From an uncultured Porphyromonadaceae bacterium (GTDB lineage Bacteria; Bacteroidota; Bacteroidia; Bacteroidales; Barnesiellaceae_A), in the NCBI GenBank assembly GCA_900538705.1, contig UPZG01000001.1:186001-250000 (forward strand): a stretch of DNA of 64,000 nucleotides. Reading direction: 5' to 3'. The translations under genes were made by a program, and so were the position numbers. The notes beneath the pieces are model-generated. The model made no database searches. It saw only the letters and a program-made list of their open reading frames with translations, and was not told the origin of the DNA. How positions within the stretch are numbered: position 1 is the first letter of the stretch; the number at the start of each line of letters is the position of its first letter. This document shows, in pieces, positions 42,895 through 51,324 of this stretch.

Positions 42895-44667
42895 TTATAT
42901 AGCTGATGTAGCTTCGAGTAACCACTTGCATTCCTCCGATGTCAATGAGCCTTTCAGTTTGTCGTACACCATGCGATGGTAATCGTTGAGCCATGCTATC
43001 TCATGGGGTAGTAAAATAGAGATGTCAAGGGCACGCTTGTCGAATGGAAAGAGCGTAAGCGGTTCAAAGCGGTAGAATTTTCCGAACTCAGTCTCTTTGT
43101 CTTCGACTGTTAGCAGTAGGTTTTCGTGGCGGATACCATATTCGCCGGTGCGGTACAGCCCTGGTTCGCATGAGGTAACCATGCCGGGTAACAAAGCGAC
43201 GGGATTTTCTTGTAGTCTGATGCTTTGCGGGCCTTCATGTACATTTAGGAAGTGTCCTACGCCATGTCCCGTGCCGTGTAGGAATGTGAGTCCTTCGTTC
43301 CACAGGGGTTCGCGAGCAATGGCATCGAGTTGTGCGCCTCGTGTTCCTTGCGGGAAGCGGCATAATGTGAGGGCGATGTGTCCTTTCAGTACCAGTGTAA
43401 AGTCGTGCTTCTGTTTGGGAGTGAGTGAGCCTATTACAAATGTACGTGTGATATCGGTTGTACCGTCAAGATATTGGGCACCCGAGTCGACCAGTAAGAA
43501 GCCTTTGCGTGTTATCTTAGCATCACTTTCGGGAGTTGCCGTGTAGTGAACAATAGCGCCATGCTCGTTGAAACCTGCAATTGTATCGAAACTTTCGTCG
43601 ACAAATAAATCTTGTTCTGCCCTGAACGCCCGTAATTGCCGGGCTGCACTCATCTCTGTGACATTACCCGTATCTATGTTGTTGTCGAGCCAACGGAAGA
43701 AGCGTATCAGTGCTACACCGTCGCGTACCATGGCGTGACGTATGCCTTCAATTTGTATGTTGTTTTTTACTGCTTTCAGAGCGGCAACAGGCGAAGTTGC
43801 TCTTGTTACGTTGCTATTAAGAGAGCGGGCAAGGGCATAGTTGGTCTTGCCTGGGTCTATAAGTACGTTTTTGCTTATATGACAAGCAAAATCAAATACA
43901 GCCGAGTATGGCATACACTCTATACCCTCCTCTTTCAGATAAGCTCTTCCTGTATCGTTTACTTTACGTTCGTCGATAAACAGAATACGTCTCTCATCAT
44001 CGATATAGGCATAAGCTATTGTTACGGGATTGCAGTGTACATCGCAGCCGCGTATATTGAATAGCCATGCAATGTCGTCGAGGGCTGCCAATAACAAAGC
44101 ATCGGCGCCTTCTTTATGAACCCGTTGCAGCGTGCGCGACACTTTCGATGCTGTACTCTCGCCACTATATTTCAGTTCGTGTATAAAGAATGGGTGCAAT
44201 GGCATTTCGGGTCGTTGTTTCCAGATGATGTCAAAAGGAGCGAAATCGCATTCAAGGTGCAATTCATGCATCGTAAAGTTTTTTTGCATGGCCTCTACTG
44301 CAGTTACAGGAAACAGCTCGCCATCTATGGCAACTGTGGCATGTGGTGGCAATGTCGCTATAAGCCATTCTATGTAAGAGGGTGTGTCGGGAAGACCATC
44401 TTTGAAAAGCCTGAATCCTGAGCCGGACAACTGCTCTTCAGCTTGTAAAAAGTAGCGTGAGTCGGTCCACAAACCGGCATCTTGCATGGTGACAACAGCT
44501 GTACCGGCAGAGCCGTCAAATCCGCTTATCCATGTACGGAAATCCCAATGGGCGGCATAATATTCGCTTTGGTGAGGGTCGGTGCCCGGAATAATGTAAG
44601 CGTCTATTTGGCGCGATGCCATTTCGGAGCGAAGTGCGGCAAGGCGCGATAAGGTTTCTTTCTCCAT
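42895..44667 (-). CDS. Aminopeptidase P family metallopeptidase
   Basis: This 590-aa three-domain enzyme removes N-terminal residues preceding proline. The C-terminal pita-bread domain has the metal ligands: DSGAQYLDGTTDITRTF (two Asp), GTGHGVGHFLNVHEGP (His), SCEPGLY and RHENLLL (Glu). The length and the N-terminal creatinase domains match the eukaryotic XPNPEP1-like type found in Bacteroidota. ATG 44667 (MEKETLSRLAALR) is used; it is cytoplasmic with no signal peptide. A promoter with an overlapping inverted repeat lies just upstream. Confidence 0.95.
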   Translation of the reverse strand: MEKETLSRLAALRSEMASRQIDAYIIPGTDPHQSEYYAAHWDFRTWISGFDGSAGTAVVTMQDAGLWTDSRYFLQAEEQLSGSGFRLFKDGLPDTPSYIEWLIATLPPHATVAIDGELFPVTAVEAMQKNFTMHELHLECDFAPFDIIWKQRPEMPLHPFFIHELKYSGESTASKVSRTLQRVHKEGADALLLAALDDIAWLFNIRGCDVHCNPVTIAYAYIDDERRILFIDERKVNDTGRAYLKEEGIECMPYSAVFDFACHISKNVLIDPGKTNYALARSLNSNVTRATSPVAALKAVKNNIQIEGIRHAMVRDGVALIRFFRWLDNNIDTGNVTEMSAARQLRAFRAEQDLFVDESFDTIAGFNEHGAIVHYTATPESDAKITRKGFLLVDSGAQYLDGTTDITRTFVIGSLTPKQKHDFTLVLKGHIALTLCRFPQGTRGAQLDAIAREPLWNEGLTFLHGTGHGVGHFLNVHEGPQSIRLQENPVALLPGMVTSCEPGLYRTGEYGIRHENLLLTVEDKETEFGKFYRFEPLTLFPFDKRALDISILLPHEIAWLNDYHRMVYDKLKGSLTSEECKWLLEATSAI

Positions 44668-44685
44668 AAAGATATTATATAAATG

Positions 44686-44710
44686 CACGCAAAGTTACGC
44701 TTTTTGCGTG
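44686..44710 (-). promoter_or_regulatory. Promoter with overlapping inverted repeat, aminopeptidase P gene
   Basis: Minus-strand TAACTTTG (44690-44697) is an exact -7 match. The 8-bp inverted repeat CACGCAAA (44686-44693) / TTTGCGTG (44703-44710) straddles it, as an operator would. Confidence 0.45.
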
Positions 44711-44929
44711 ATAAAGAAAATAGCTGTATCGACTCTGTAAAATGTCGGGTTATAAAATGTGTTATATTTGCTTATTCTATGTGTGAATGCGGGGCGCTGC
44801 CACGATATAATGACATTTTTTGCACTTTGTGGCTGTGGCATTATATGGGAAAAAGATGTTGAGAAAAACTTGTGTTAGGGTTTTGAGTCGGATATAGGAG
44901 AAAAACTTTGCATTTTCTATGCCGATAGT
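44711..44929. other. Non-coding segment upstream of rpsU
   Basis: This is part of a 341-bp gap (44668-45008). It has an isolated TATATTTG (-7-like, 44763-44770) and a nearby imperfect stem, ATATAATG (44806-44813) with CATTATAT further on. A small RNA is possible, but nothing identifies one. Confidence 0.3.
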
Positions 44930-44960
44930 TTTGTTATTCGAGAAACTATGCGTAATTTTG
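44930..44960 (+). promoter_or_regulatory. Promoter of rpsU
   Basis: TTTG (44930-44933), 19 bases, TAATTTTG (44953-44960): a full consensus promoter, about 48 bp upstream of the rpsU ATG. Confidence 0.75.
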
Positions 44961-45008
44961 CCGCACTTTTCGTGGAGTGAAAGAATTAAAAATAATATAT
45001 AAACAGCT

Positions 45009-45200
45009 ATGATAATAGTACCTGTAAAAGAAGGCGAGAACATTGAGAAAGCCTTGAAAAAGTTTAAAAGAAAATTTGAGAAAACCGGTGTTGTAAAAGA
45101 ATTGCGTAACCGTCAGGCTTTTGAAAAGCCTTCGGTAACAAATCGTAAGAAGATGATGCACGCAATTTACGTACAACAACTACGTCGCAACGAGGAGTAA
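45009..45200 (+). CDS. rpsU: 30S ribosomal protein S21
   Basis: The 63-aa product is the small basic protein of the 30S subunit near the anti-Shine-Dalgarno region of 16S rRNA. The sequence MIIVPVKEGENIEKALKKFK and the basic C-terminus match the Bacteroidota S21 form. It is followed after 71 bp by a xer recombinase gene, an order conserved in Bacteroidales. Confidence 0.96.
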   Translation: MIIVPVKEGENIEKALKKFKRKFEKTGVVKELRNRQAFEKPSVTNRKKMMHAIYVQQLRRNEE

Positions 45201-45271
45201 AAATTTCTCGAAAAATTTGTTTTCTCCGAAACTTATCCCTATATTCGTAGCGTTAGAAAGTTTAAGAGGCT

Positions 45272-46183
45272 ATGAATGTAGGGTTGTTTCTTCAATATTT
45301 ACGGTATGAGAAGAACTTTTCTTCTTATACCGTTTTGTGTTATAAAAACGACCTTGCACAATTTGAAGACTTCCGTCGCCGTGAGCGGGACGATGCCGAC
45401 GAGATGCCTGTCGAATCGGACGATATACGCAATTGGATTATTCAACTCAGCGAGAACGGGTTGTCGGCACGCTCTATCGGGCGTAAAATTTCGGCGTTAC
45501 GCTCATACTTTAAGTTCGCCCTTGCGCGAGGAATAGAGTCTTCTAATCCGGCAGTCGATATACGTCTACCCAAAGTAAGGAAGGAGCTTCCGTCGTTTGT
45601 GCGACCTGAAGAGATGCAACGTCTGTTGGATGACCATTCCGTAGAAGCCCAAAATGACTTTGTAGCCTTGCGCAATCATCTTATTGTAGAGATGCTATAT
45701 CAGACCGGTATTCGTCGCTCTGAGTTGGTGTCGCTTGCCGATGCCGCAGTCGATAATAAAGTGTGTGAGATAAGGGTGCGGGGAAAGCGTAACAAAGAAC
45801 GTATTGTGCCTTACGGTGCAATGCTTGGCGAAGCTATAGCAGCCTATCGCTGCTTGCGAGACCGTGAAGCGGGTAAGACGGAAACCTTTTTTGTGCGCGA
45901 GAATGGTGAACCGCTCTATCCTGGCTTGGTCTATCGGGTGGTAAGACACGCCCTTGATGGAGAGGTGACACTGCGTAAGCGCAGTCCTCACGTTTTGCGT
46001 CATAGTTTTGCCTCGGCGTTGCTTAATAATGGCGCCGGAATCAATAGTGTCAAAGAACTTTTAGGACATAGTTCACTCGCTTCAACTGAAGTATATACAC
46101 ATATTACATTTGAAGAACTTAAACAATATTACAAACGAGCCCATCCCCGGGCGTTAAAAAAAGGAGGATATTATGGAAGTTAG
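45272..46183 (+). CDS. xerC: Tyrosine recombinase XerC/XerD
   Basis: This 303-aa recombinase has the SAM-like N-terminal domain and the catalytic set Arg148 (TGIRRSEL), Lys172, His240 and Arg243 (HVLRHSFAS), His266 (LLGHSSL) and the nucleophile Tyr275 (VYTH). The length and neighbours (rpsU before, hpf overlapping by 11 bp) indicate the chromosomal dimer-resolution enzyme rather than a mobile-element integrase. No dif site was recognised here. XerC or XerD cannot be decided by eye. Confidence 0.92.
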   Translation: MNVGLFLQYLRYEKNFSSYTVLCYKNDLAQFEDFRRRERDDADEMPVESDDIRNWIIQLSENGLSARSIGRKISALRSYFKFALARGIESSNPAVDIRLPKVRKELPSFVRPEEMQRLLDDHSVEAQNDFVALRNHLIVEMLYQTGIRRSELVSLADAAVDNKVCEIRVRGKRNKERIVPYGAMLGEAIAAYRCLRDREAGKTETFFVRENGEPLYPGLVYRVVRHALDGEVTLRKRSPHVLRHSFASALLNNGAGINSVKELLGHSSLASTEVYTHITFEELKQYYKRAHPRALKKGGYYGS

Positions 46184-46475
46184 AATTCAGGCGATACATT
46201 TCGACGCCACTGCACAGCTCGAATCTTTTATCCAAAAGAAGGTCACCAAGCTCAATCGTTTTCATGATGGAATTATGGAGGCCGAAGTTACACTGAAAGT
46301 CGTTAAGCCCGAAACTTCGATGAATAAAGAGGCTGGTGTTAAGCTCTCTGTTGCCGGTAGTGATGCTCTATTTTCATGCAAAACAGCCGATACGTTTGAA
46401 GAGGCTGTCGACCTAGCTCTGGAGGCCTTGGAGCGTCAGCTTGAGAAAAACAAGAAAAAAGTAGCGGGTAAATAA
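46173..46475 (+). CDS. hpf: Ribosome hibernation promoting factor, short form
   Basis: This 100-aa protein (MEVRIQAIHFDATAQLESFI) has the beta-alpha-beta-beta-beta-alpha pattern of the HPF/RaiA family. It ends in a Lys-rich helix (LEALERQLEKNKKKVAGK). It binds the 30S decoding region to inactivate ribosomes in stationary phase. It lacks the extra C-terminal dimerisation domain of long HPF. It overlaps xer and precedes the tRNA cluster. Confidence 0.93.
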   Translation: MEVRIQAIHFDATAQLESFIQKKVTKLNRFHDGIMEAEVTLKVVKPETSMNKEAGVKLSVAGSDALFSCKTADTFEEAVDLALEALERQLEKNKKKVAGK

Positions 46476-46493
46476 AAAAATAATCCAAATATT

Positions 46494-46523
46494 TTTGTGG
46501 ATTAAAAATAATATCTAACTTTG
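46494..46523 (+). promoter_or_regulatory. Promoter of the tRNA-tuf transcript
   Basis: TTTG (46494-46497), 18 bases, TAACTTTG (46516-46523), with the first tRNA starting 40 bp further on. This likely transcribes four tRNAs and tuf. Confidence 0.7.
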
Positions 46524-46563
46524 CACCCGCTTGACAACTAAAATGTCGAGCGAGTGCATTTCT

Positions 46564-46640
46564 GCCGATATAGCTCAGTTGGCCAGAGCACGTGATTTGT
46601 AATCTCGGGGTCGTGGGTTCGAATCCCTCTATCGGCTCCA
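46564..46640 (+). tRNA. tRNA-Thr (TGT)
   Basis: All four arms fold, with acceptor GCCGATA/TATCGGC and T arm GTGGG/CCCTC around TTCGAAT (a G-T closure). The anticodon loop TTTGTAA gives anticodon TGT. CCA is encoded in the DNA (46638-46640). Confidence 0.95.
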
Positions 46641-46672
46641 ATAGGCGCTAAGTAGGAATGTGACTAAGCATT

Positions 46673-46755
46673 GGGCGAATACCAGAGTGGCCAAATGGGG
46701 CAGACTGTAAATCTGCTGGTTTATACCTTCGGTGGTTCGAATCCATCTTCGCCCA
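46673..46755 (+). tRNA. tRNA-Tyr (GTA)
   Basis: Acceptor GGGCGAA/TTCGCCC is perfect. The loop with CTGTAAA gives anticodon GTA. The long variable arm typical of tRNA-Tyr is present, giving 83 nt. CCA is not encoded. Confidence 0.95.
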
Positions 46756-46761
46756 CACAAT

Positions 46762-46834
46762 GCGGAAGTAGCTCAGTCGATAGAGCATCAGCCTTCCAAG
46801 CTGAGGGTCGCGGGTTTGAGCCCCGTCTTCCGCT
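46762..46834 (+). tRNA. tRNA-Gly (TCC)
   Basis: Acceptor GCGGAAG/CTTCCGC is perfect. The anticodon stem TCAGC/GCTGA encloses CTTCCAA, anticodon TCC. CCA is not encoded. Confidence 0.95.
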
Positions 46835-46851
46835 CAAAAGAGAATAATAAT

Positions 46852-46923
<72 letters not shown>

Positions 46924-46959
46924 CTTAGAAGTACAACATTTATTTTAAAGAATTAGACT

Positions 46960-48144
46960 ATGGCAAAAGAAACATTCCAACGGACCAAACCGCATGTTAA
47001 TATCGGTACCATTGGTCACGTAGACCACGGTAAAACAACGTTGACCGCTGCTATCACCAGCGTTCTCGCATCGAAAGGTCTTTCTGAGGTGAAGTCGTTC
47101 GACCAAATCGATAACGCTCCCGAGGAGAAAGAAAGAGGTATTACTATAAATACTGCACACGTTGAGTACGAAACAGAACATCGTCACTATGCTCACGTAG
47201 ACTGCCCGGGACACGCCGACTACGTTAAGAACATGGTTACCGGTGCTGCTCAAATGGATGGCGCTATCATCGTAGTTGCTGCTACTGATGGTCCTATGCC
47301 CCAAACTCGTGAGCACATCCTCTTGGCTCGTCAGGTGAATGTTCCTCGTTTGGTTGTATTCTTGAACAAATGCGACCTTGTAGACGACGAAGAGATGCTC
47401 GAGCTCGTTGAAATGGAGATGCGCGAACTTCTCGACAAATACGATTATGATGGTGAAAATACGCCTATCATCCGTGGTTCTGCCCTCGGTGCTTTGAATG
47501 GCGAACCTAAATGGGTTGAGAAAGTAATGGAGCTCATGGATGCAGTAGATACTTGGATTCCTCTGCCTCCTCGTGATATAGATAAACCCTTCTTGATGCC
47601 TGTTGAGGATGTGTTCTCTATTACAGGTCGTGGTACTGTTGCTACTGGTCGTATCGAGACTGGTGTTGTAAAAGTAGGCGACGAGGTACAAATCACAGGT
47701 TTGGGTGCTGATAAGAAATCGGTTGTTACCGGTGTTGAAATGTTCCGTAAGATTCTTGACCAAGGTCAAGCTGGTGATAACGTAGGTCTTTTGCTTCGTG
47801 GTATCGATAAGAACGAAGTAAAACGTGGTATGGTTATCTGCCACCCGGGACAAGTACATCCTCATTCAGAATTCAAGGCTTCTGTATATATCCTGAAGAA
47901 AGAAGAGGGTGGTCGTCATACTCCGTTCCACAACCACTATCGTCCTCAATTCTACATCCGTACTCTTGATGTTACCGGTGAAATTACTTTGCCCGAAGGC
48001 GTAGAGATGGTAATGCCTGGTGATAACGTTGAGATCACAGTTAAACTTATCACTCCGGTAGCTTGCGATAAAGGTCTTCGCTTTGCAATCCGCGAGGGTG
48101 GTCGTACGGTAGGTTCAGGTCAAATTACTGAAATCCTCGACTAA
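46960..48144 (+). CDS. tuf: Elongation factor Tu
   Basis: This 394-aa GTPase delivers aminoacyl-tRNA to the ribosome. GTP-binding motifs are GHVDHGKT, DCPGHADYV and NKCDL; domains 2 and 3 are complete to the end (GGRTVGSGQITEILD). The switch-I segment EKERGITINTAHVEYE is intact. It is preceded by four tRNA genes and followed by a terminator-like hairpin and tRNA-Trp, as in many bacteria. Confidence 0.99.
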   Translation: MAKETFQRTKPHVNIGTIGHVDHGKTTLTAAITSVLASKGLSEVKSFDQIDNAPEEKERGITINTAHVEYETEHRHYAHVDCPGHADYVKNMVTGAAQMDGAIIVVAATDGPMPQTREHILLARQVNVPRLVVFLNKCDLVDDEEMLELVEMEMRELLDKYDYDGENTPIIRGSALGALNGEPKWVEKVMELMDAVDTWIPLPPRDIDKPFLMPVEDVFSITGRGTVATGRIETGVVKVGDEVQITGLGADKKSVVTGVEMFRKILDQGQAGDNVGLLLRGIDKNEVKRGMVICHPGQVHPHSEFKASVYILKKEEGGRHTPFHNHYRPQFYIRTLDVTGEITLPEGVEMVMPGDNVEITVKLITPVACDKGLRFAIREGGRTVGSGQITEILD

Positions 48145-48170
48145 TCAGCGAGAATATAATCATCATTCAC

Positions 48171-48200
48171 AATCGCTCTTCCCTTATCGGGAGAGCGATT
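48171..48200 (+). terminator. Hairpin between tuf and tRNA-Trp
   Basis: AATCGCTCT-T-CCC pairs with GGGAGAGCGATT (one bulged T) around a short loop, followed by TTAT. It is probably an intrinsic terminator or processing site after tuf. Confidence 0.7.
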
Positions 48201-48204
48201 TTAT

Positions 48205-48277
48205 ACGGGTTTAGCTCAGTTGGTAGAGCATTGGTCTCCAAAACCAAGTGTCGGGAGTTCGAGTCTCTCAACCCGTG
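48205..48277 (+). tRNA. tRNA-Trp (CCA)
   Basis: Acceptor ACGGGTT/AACCCGT is perfect. The anticodon stem TTGGT/ACCAA encloses CTCCAAA, anticodon CCA. The 3' CCA is not encoded. It is 17 bp before secE and probably cut from that transcript. Confidence 0.95.
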
Positions 48278-48294
48278 CAAATAACATATAAGAT

Positions 48295-48492
48295 ATGAAG
48301 AAATTGAAAATACTTGCTGATATACAAGATTCTTATAATGAACTTGTTCATAAAGTATCTTGGCCTACAAGCAAAGAGCTCGCAAATAGCGCTGTAGTGG
48401 TAATGTTTGCTTCCCTTGTCATTGCCTTGGTGATATTTGTGATGGATCAATGTATCGACACAATCATGCACTTTATTTACGGCTTAATTTAA
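48295..48492 (+). CDS. secE: Preprotein translocase subunit SecE
   Basis: This 65-aa protein has the single-helix SecE form: a cytoplasmic amphipathic N-terminus with VHKVSWPTSKELANSAVV, then one transmembrane segment (VVMFASLVIALVIFVM). It clamps SecY in the inner-membrane translocon. It is followed 18 bp later by nusG, the standard order. Confidence 0.95.
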   Translation: MKKLKILADIQDSYNELVHKVSWPTSKELANSAVVVMFASLVIALVIFVMDQCIDTIMHFIYGLI

Positions 48493-48510
48493 TTTCTGGG
48501 AGGTCAATCA

Positions 48511-49053
48511 ATGTCTGAAGAGAAAAAAGGATGGTACGTATTGCGTGCCATTAGCGGAAAAGAGGCCAAGGTCAAGGAGATTCTCGATGCCGAAATCAAG
48601 AATACAGATTTGGGCCAGTACGTGTTTCAGGTCTTGATTCCTACGGAGAAAACTTATGTCGTACGTAACGGGAAAAGAGTTGCGAAAGAACGCAATCTCT
48701 ATTCCGGTTATGTTTTTGTCGAGGCCATACTTACGGGTGAAGTTATTCACATTTTACGTAACACGACCAATGTCATCGATTTTTTGGGGGGAAGGTCAAA
48801 CAAGCCTGAACCTTTGCGTCAAAGCGAAGTTAACAAAATGTTGGGCGCTGCCGACGAGATGCAAGAAAGTGATGAGAATTTTGTAGACTATAATGTGGGT
48901 GAAGTAGTGAAAGTTTGCTATGGCCCCTTTAATGGTTTTACAGGCGTTATAGAAGAGGTGAATAACGAGAAAAAGAAGCTCAAGGTGATGGTTAAAATCT
49001 TTGGTCGTAAGACGCCTTTGGAGTTGGAAAATTCGCAAGTAGAGAGAGAATAG
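48511..49053 (+). CDS. nusG: Transcription termination/antitermination factor NusG
   Basis: This 180-aa factor binds RNA polymerase and couples it to the ribosome or to Rho. The NGN domain is seen at the N-terminus (GWYVLRAISGKEAKVKEIL; LYSGYVFVEAIL). A C-terminal KOW domain contains VGEVVKVCYGPFNGFTGVIE. It is preceded by secE and followed by rplK. Confidence 0.96.
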   Translation: MSEEKKGWYVLRAISGKEAKVKEILDAEIKNTDLGQYVFQVLIPTEKTYVVRNGKRVAKERNLYSGYVFVEAILTGEVIHILRNTTNVIDFLGGRSNKPEPLRQSEVNKMLGAADEMQESDENFVDYNVGEVVKVCYGPFNGFTGVIEEVNNEKKKLKVMVKIFGRKTPLELENSQVERE

Positions 49054-49108
49054 GTGATGTTACGCATCGATACTCTCTGATTTTTAACAAATCAAAAAAA
49101 CAAAAGAA

Positions 49109-49549
49109 ATGGCTAAAGAAATTGCTGGACAGATCAAATTGCAGATCAAGGGTGGCGCAGCCAATCCCTCTCCCCCAGTAGGACCTGCTCTTGGTTCTAA
49201 GGGTATAAATATCATGGAGTTTTGCAAGCAATTCAATGCCCGTACTCAAGACAAGGCAGGTAAGGTATTGCCTGTGATTATTACTTACTATTCAGATAAG
49301 TCTTTCGATTTTGTCGTTAAGACCCCGCCTGTAGCTATCCAACTTATGGAGGCTGCTAAGGTGAAAAAAGGTTCTTCCGAACCCAATCGTAAGAAAGTAA
49401 GTGAGATTACTTGGGAACAGGTTAAGGCAATTGCAGCAGATAAGATGGTAGATTTGAACTGTTTTACTTTAGACTCTGCCATGCGTATGGTTGCCGGTAC
49501 TGCTAGGAGTATGGGTATAACCGTCAAAGGGGAATTCCCGGTAGAATAA
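49109..49549 (+). CDS. rplK: 50S ribosomal protein L11
   Basis: This 146-aa protein of the GTPase-associated centre has the proline-rich N-terminal IKGGAANPSPPVGPALGSKG and the C-terminal RNA-binding domain ending GTARSMGITVKG. It is first of the rplKAJL ribosomal genes and 19 bp from rplA. Confidence 0.98.
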   Translation: MAKEIAGQIKLQIKGGAANPSPPVGPALGSKGINIMEFCKQFNARTQDKAGKVLPVIITYYSDKSFDFVVKTPPVAIQLMEAAKVKKGSSEPNRKKVSEITWEQVKAIAADKMVDLNCFTLDSAMRMVAGTARSMGITVKGEFPVE

Positions 49550-49568
49550 TTTTTAAACTTCAATTGAA

Positions 49569-50267
49569 ATGGGAAAACTGACAAAAAATCAAAAGTTGGC
49601 TTTAGCAAAGATTGAAGCAGGGAAGGCCTATTCGCTCAAAGAAGCAGCTTCTTTGGTTAAGGAAATAACTTATACCAAATTCGATGCTTCACTCGATATC
49701 GACGTACGCTTGGGTGTTGACCCTCGTAAGGCCAATCAAATGGTGCGCGGCGTCGTTTCGCTCCCCCATGGTACGGGTAAGCAAGTGCGCGTACTTGTAC
49801 TTTGTACCTCAGATCAGGCAGAGGCTGCCAAGGCTGCCGGTGCCGATTATGTAGGTCTGGACGAGTATATCGAGAAAATCAAAGGCGGTTGGACGGATGT
49901 TGATGTAATCATCACCATGCCTGCTGTCATGGGTAAAATTGGTGCTCTCGGTCGTATATTAGGTCCCCGTGGCTTGATGCCGAACCCCAAGAGTGGTACT
50001 GTTACCCCTGATGTTGCCAAAGCTGTAAAGGAAGTAAAACAAGGTAAGATCGACTTCAAAGTTGATAAAAATGGTATAGTACACGCCTCTATAGGTAAAG
50101 TTTCTTTCAATCCTGACCAAATTCGCGAGAATGCACGTGAGTTCGTCGCTACGTTGATCAAGTTGAAGCCTGCAACGGCAAAGGGTACTTATCTAAAGAG
50201 TATTTATCTTTCGAGTACCATGAGTCCGGGTATCAAGATTGACCCGAAATCGGTAGATGAAAATTAA
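49569..50267 (+). CDS. rplA: 50S ribosomal protein L1
   Basis: This 232-aa protein of the L1 stalk has the motifs DIDVRLGVDPRKANQMVRG, LGRILGPRGLMPNPKSGTV and the end YLSSTMSPGIKID. L1 in many bacteria also binds its own mRNA near rplK; no such site could be assigned in the short upstream spaces. Confidence 0.98.
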   Translation: MGKLTKNQKLALAKIEAGKAYSLKEAASLVKEITYTKFDASLDIDVRLGVDPRKANQMVRGVVSLPHGTGKQVRVLVLCTSDQAEAAKAAGADYVGLDEYIEKIKGGWTDVDVIITMPAVMGKIGALGRILGPRGLMPNPKSGTVTPDVAKAVKEVKQGKIDFKVDKNGIVHASIGKVSFNPDQIRENAREFVATLIKLKPATAKGTYLKSIYLSSTMSPGIKIDPKSVDEN

Positions 50268-50285
50268 TGAAAAAAGCTACGTATT

Positions 50286-50798
50286 ATGAGAAAGGAAGAT
50301 AAAAAAGTTATCATAGATCAAATAGCAGCTACTGTAAAAGAATATTCTTGTTTCTATCTTACTGAGACTGCATCGCTCAATGCAGAGCTTACAAGCAATC
50401 TGCGCCGTGCATGCTTCAAGGAAGGTATCAAGATGATGGTAGTAAAGAACAAGCTTCTGCGCGAAGCTCTCCGTGAATGCGGCGATTTCTCTCAACTTGA
50501 GGGAAGCATGAAAGGATCTACTACCGTGTTGTTCTCAAATGTAGGTAATGCTCCTGCCAAACTCATCAAAGAGTTTACCAAAAAGGCTCCGCTGCCTGCG
50601 TTGAAAGCTGCGTATGTTGAAGAAAGCTTCTATATAGGAGCCGACCAACTCGATACCCTCGTAGCCATCAAGAGCAAAAACGAACTTATTGCCGATGTTA
50701 TTGCTTTGTTGCAATCGCCCGCCAAGAACGTTGTTTCTGCTTTGCAATCGGCCGGAGGTACCATACACGGTGTGCTGCAAACACTTGCAGAACGTTAA
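50286..50798 (+). CDS. rplJ: 50S ribosomal protein L10
   Basis: This 170-aa stalk base protein anchors L12 dimers through its C-terminal helix (FALKAAYVEE region onward to VVSALQSAGGTIHG). The N-terminal domain (MRKEDKKVIIDQIAATVKE; MMVVKNKLLREAL) contacts 23S rRNA. The 18-bp gap to rplA leaves no room for the long autoregulatory leader known in E. coli. Confidence 0.97.
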   Translation: MRKEDKKVIIDQIAATVKEYSCFYLTETASLNAELTSNLRRACFKEGIKMMVVKNKLLREALRECGDFSQLEGSMKGSTTVLFSNVGNAPAKLIKEFTKKAPLPALKAAYVEESFYIGADQLDTLVAIKSKNELIADVIALLQSPAKNVVSALQSAGGTIHGVLQTLAER

Positions 50799-50847
50799 GT
50801 TTATACTAAAATCAAGAATAATAAACCATTAAAATCATAAAAAGAAA

Positions 50848-51222
50848 ATGGCAGATTTGAAAGCTTTTGCTGAACAATTGGTAAATTTGACCGTTAAAGA
50901 AGTTAACGAGCTCGCTCAAATTTTGAAAGACGAGTATGGTATTGAACCCGCTGCTGCTGCTGTAGCTGTTGCTGCTCCTGCTGCTGCCGGTGCTGCTCCC
51001 GCCGAAGAGAAAACAGAGTTTGACGTTGTTCTCAAGGCTGCTGGTTCAAACAAACTCAATGTAGTAAAGAAAGTTAAAGAATTGACAGGTCTCGGTTTGA
51101 AAGAGGCTAAAGACCTCGTTGACGGAGCTCCCAACGTAATCAAAGAAGCTCTTCCCAAAGCTGAGGCTGAGAACCTCAAGAAAGAACTTGAGGAGGCTGG
51201 TGCTGAAGTTGAACTTAAATAA
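50848..51222 (+). CDS. rplL: 50S ribosomal protein L7/L12
   Basis: This 124-aa stalk protein has an N-terminal dimerisation helix, an Ala/Pro-rich hinge around residues 35-52 and the C-terminal factor-binding domain (EKTEFDVVLKAAG; VVKKVKELTGLGLKEAKDLV). The Ala-rich hinge is clear in the GCT-repeat DNA. A hairpin attenuator follows before rpoB. Confidence 0.98.
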   Translation: MADLKAFAEQLVNLTVKEVNELAQILKDEYGIEPAAAAVAVAAPAAAGAAPAEEKTEFDVVLKAAGSNKLNVVKKVKELTGLGLKEAKDLVDGAPNVIKEALPKAEAENLKKELEEAGAEVELK

Positions 51223-51243
51223 TAGCCTGCCTGTCAGGTATTA

Positions 51244-51281
51244 GGTTAAGAATCATCAAGAAGGTGATTCTTAACCTTTTT
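51244..51281 (+). terminator. Attenuator hairpin between rplL and rpoB
   Basis: A 12-bp stem GGTTAAGAATCA/TGATTCTTAACC with a nine-base loop is followed directly by TTTTTGTG. In E. coli the equivalent gap holds a partial terminator that lowers rpoBC relative to ribosomal genes; the same is likely here. Confidence 0.75.
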
Positions 51282-51324
51282 GTGTATATATTTTCAATTA
51301 AGTTCACCTAATTATTCTTTTTTA

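Noticed and set aside
45272..46183. Phage or integron integrase
   Set aside because: Length, motifs and the rpsU/hpf neighbourhood indicate the housekeeping XerC/D; no attachment repeats or mobile genes lie nearby.
46945..47865. Antisense 306-codon frame across tuf
   Set aside because: It is a shadow of the strongly biased tuf codons with no recognisable domain.
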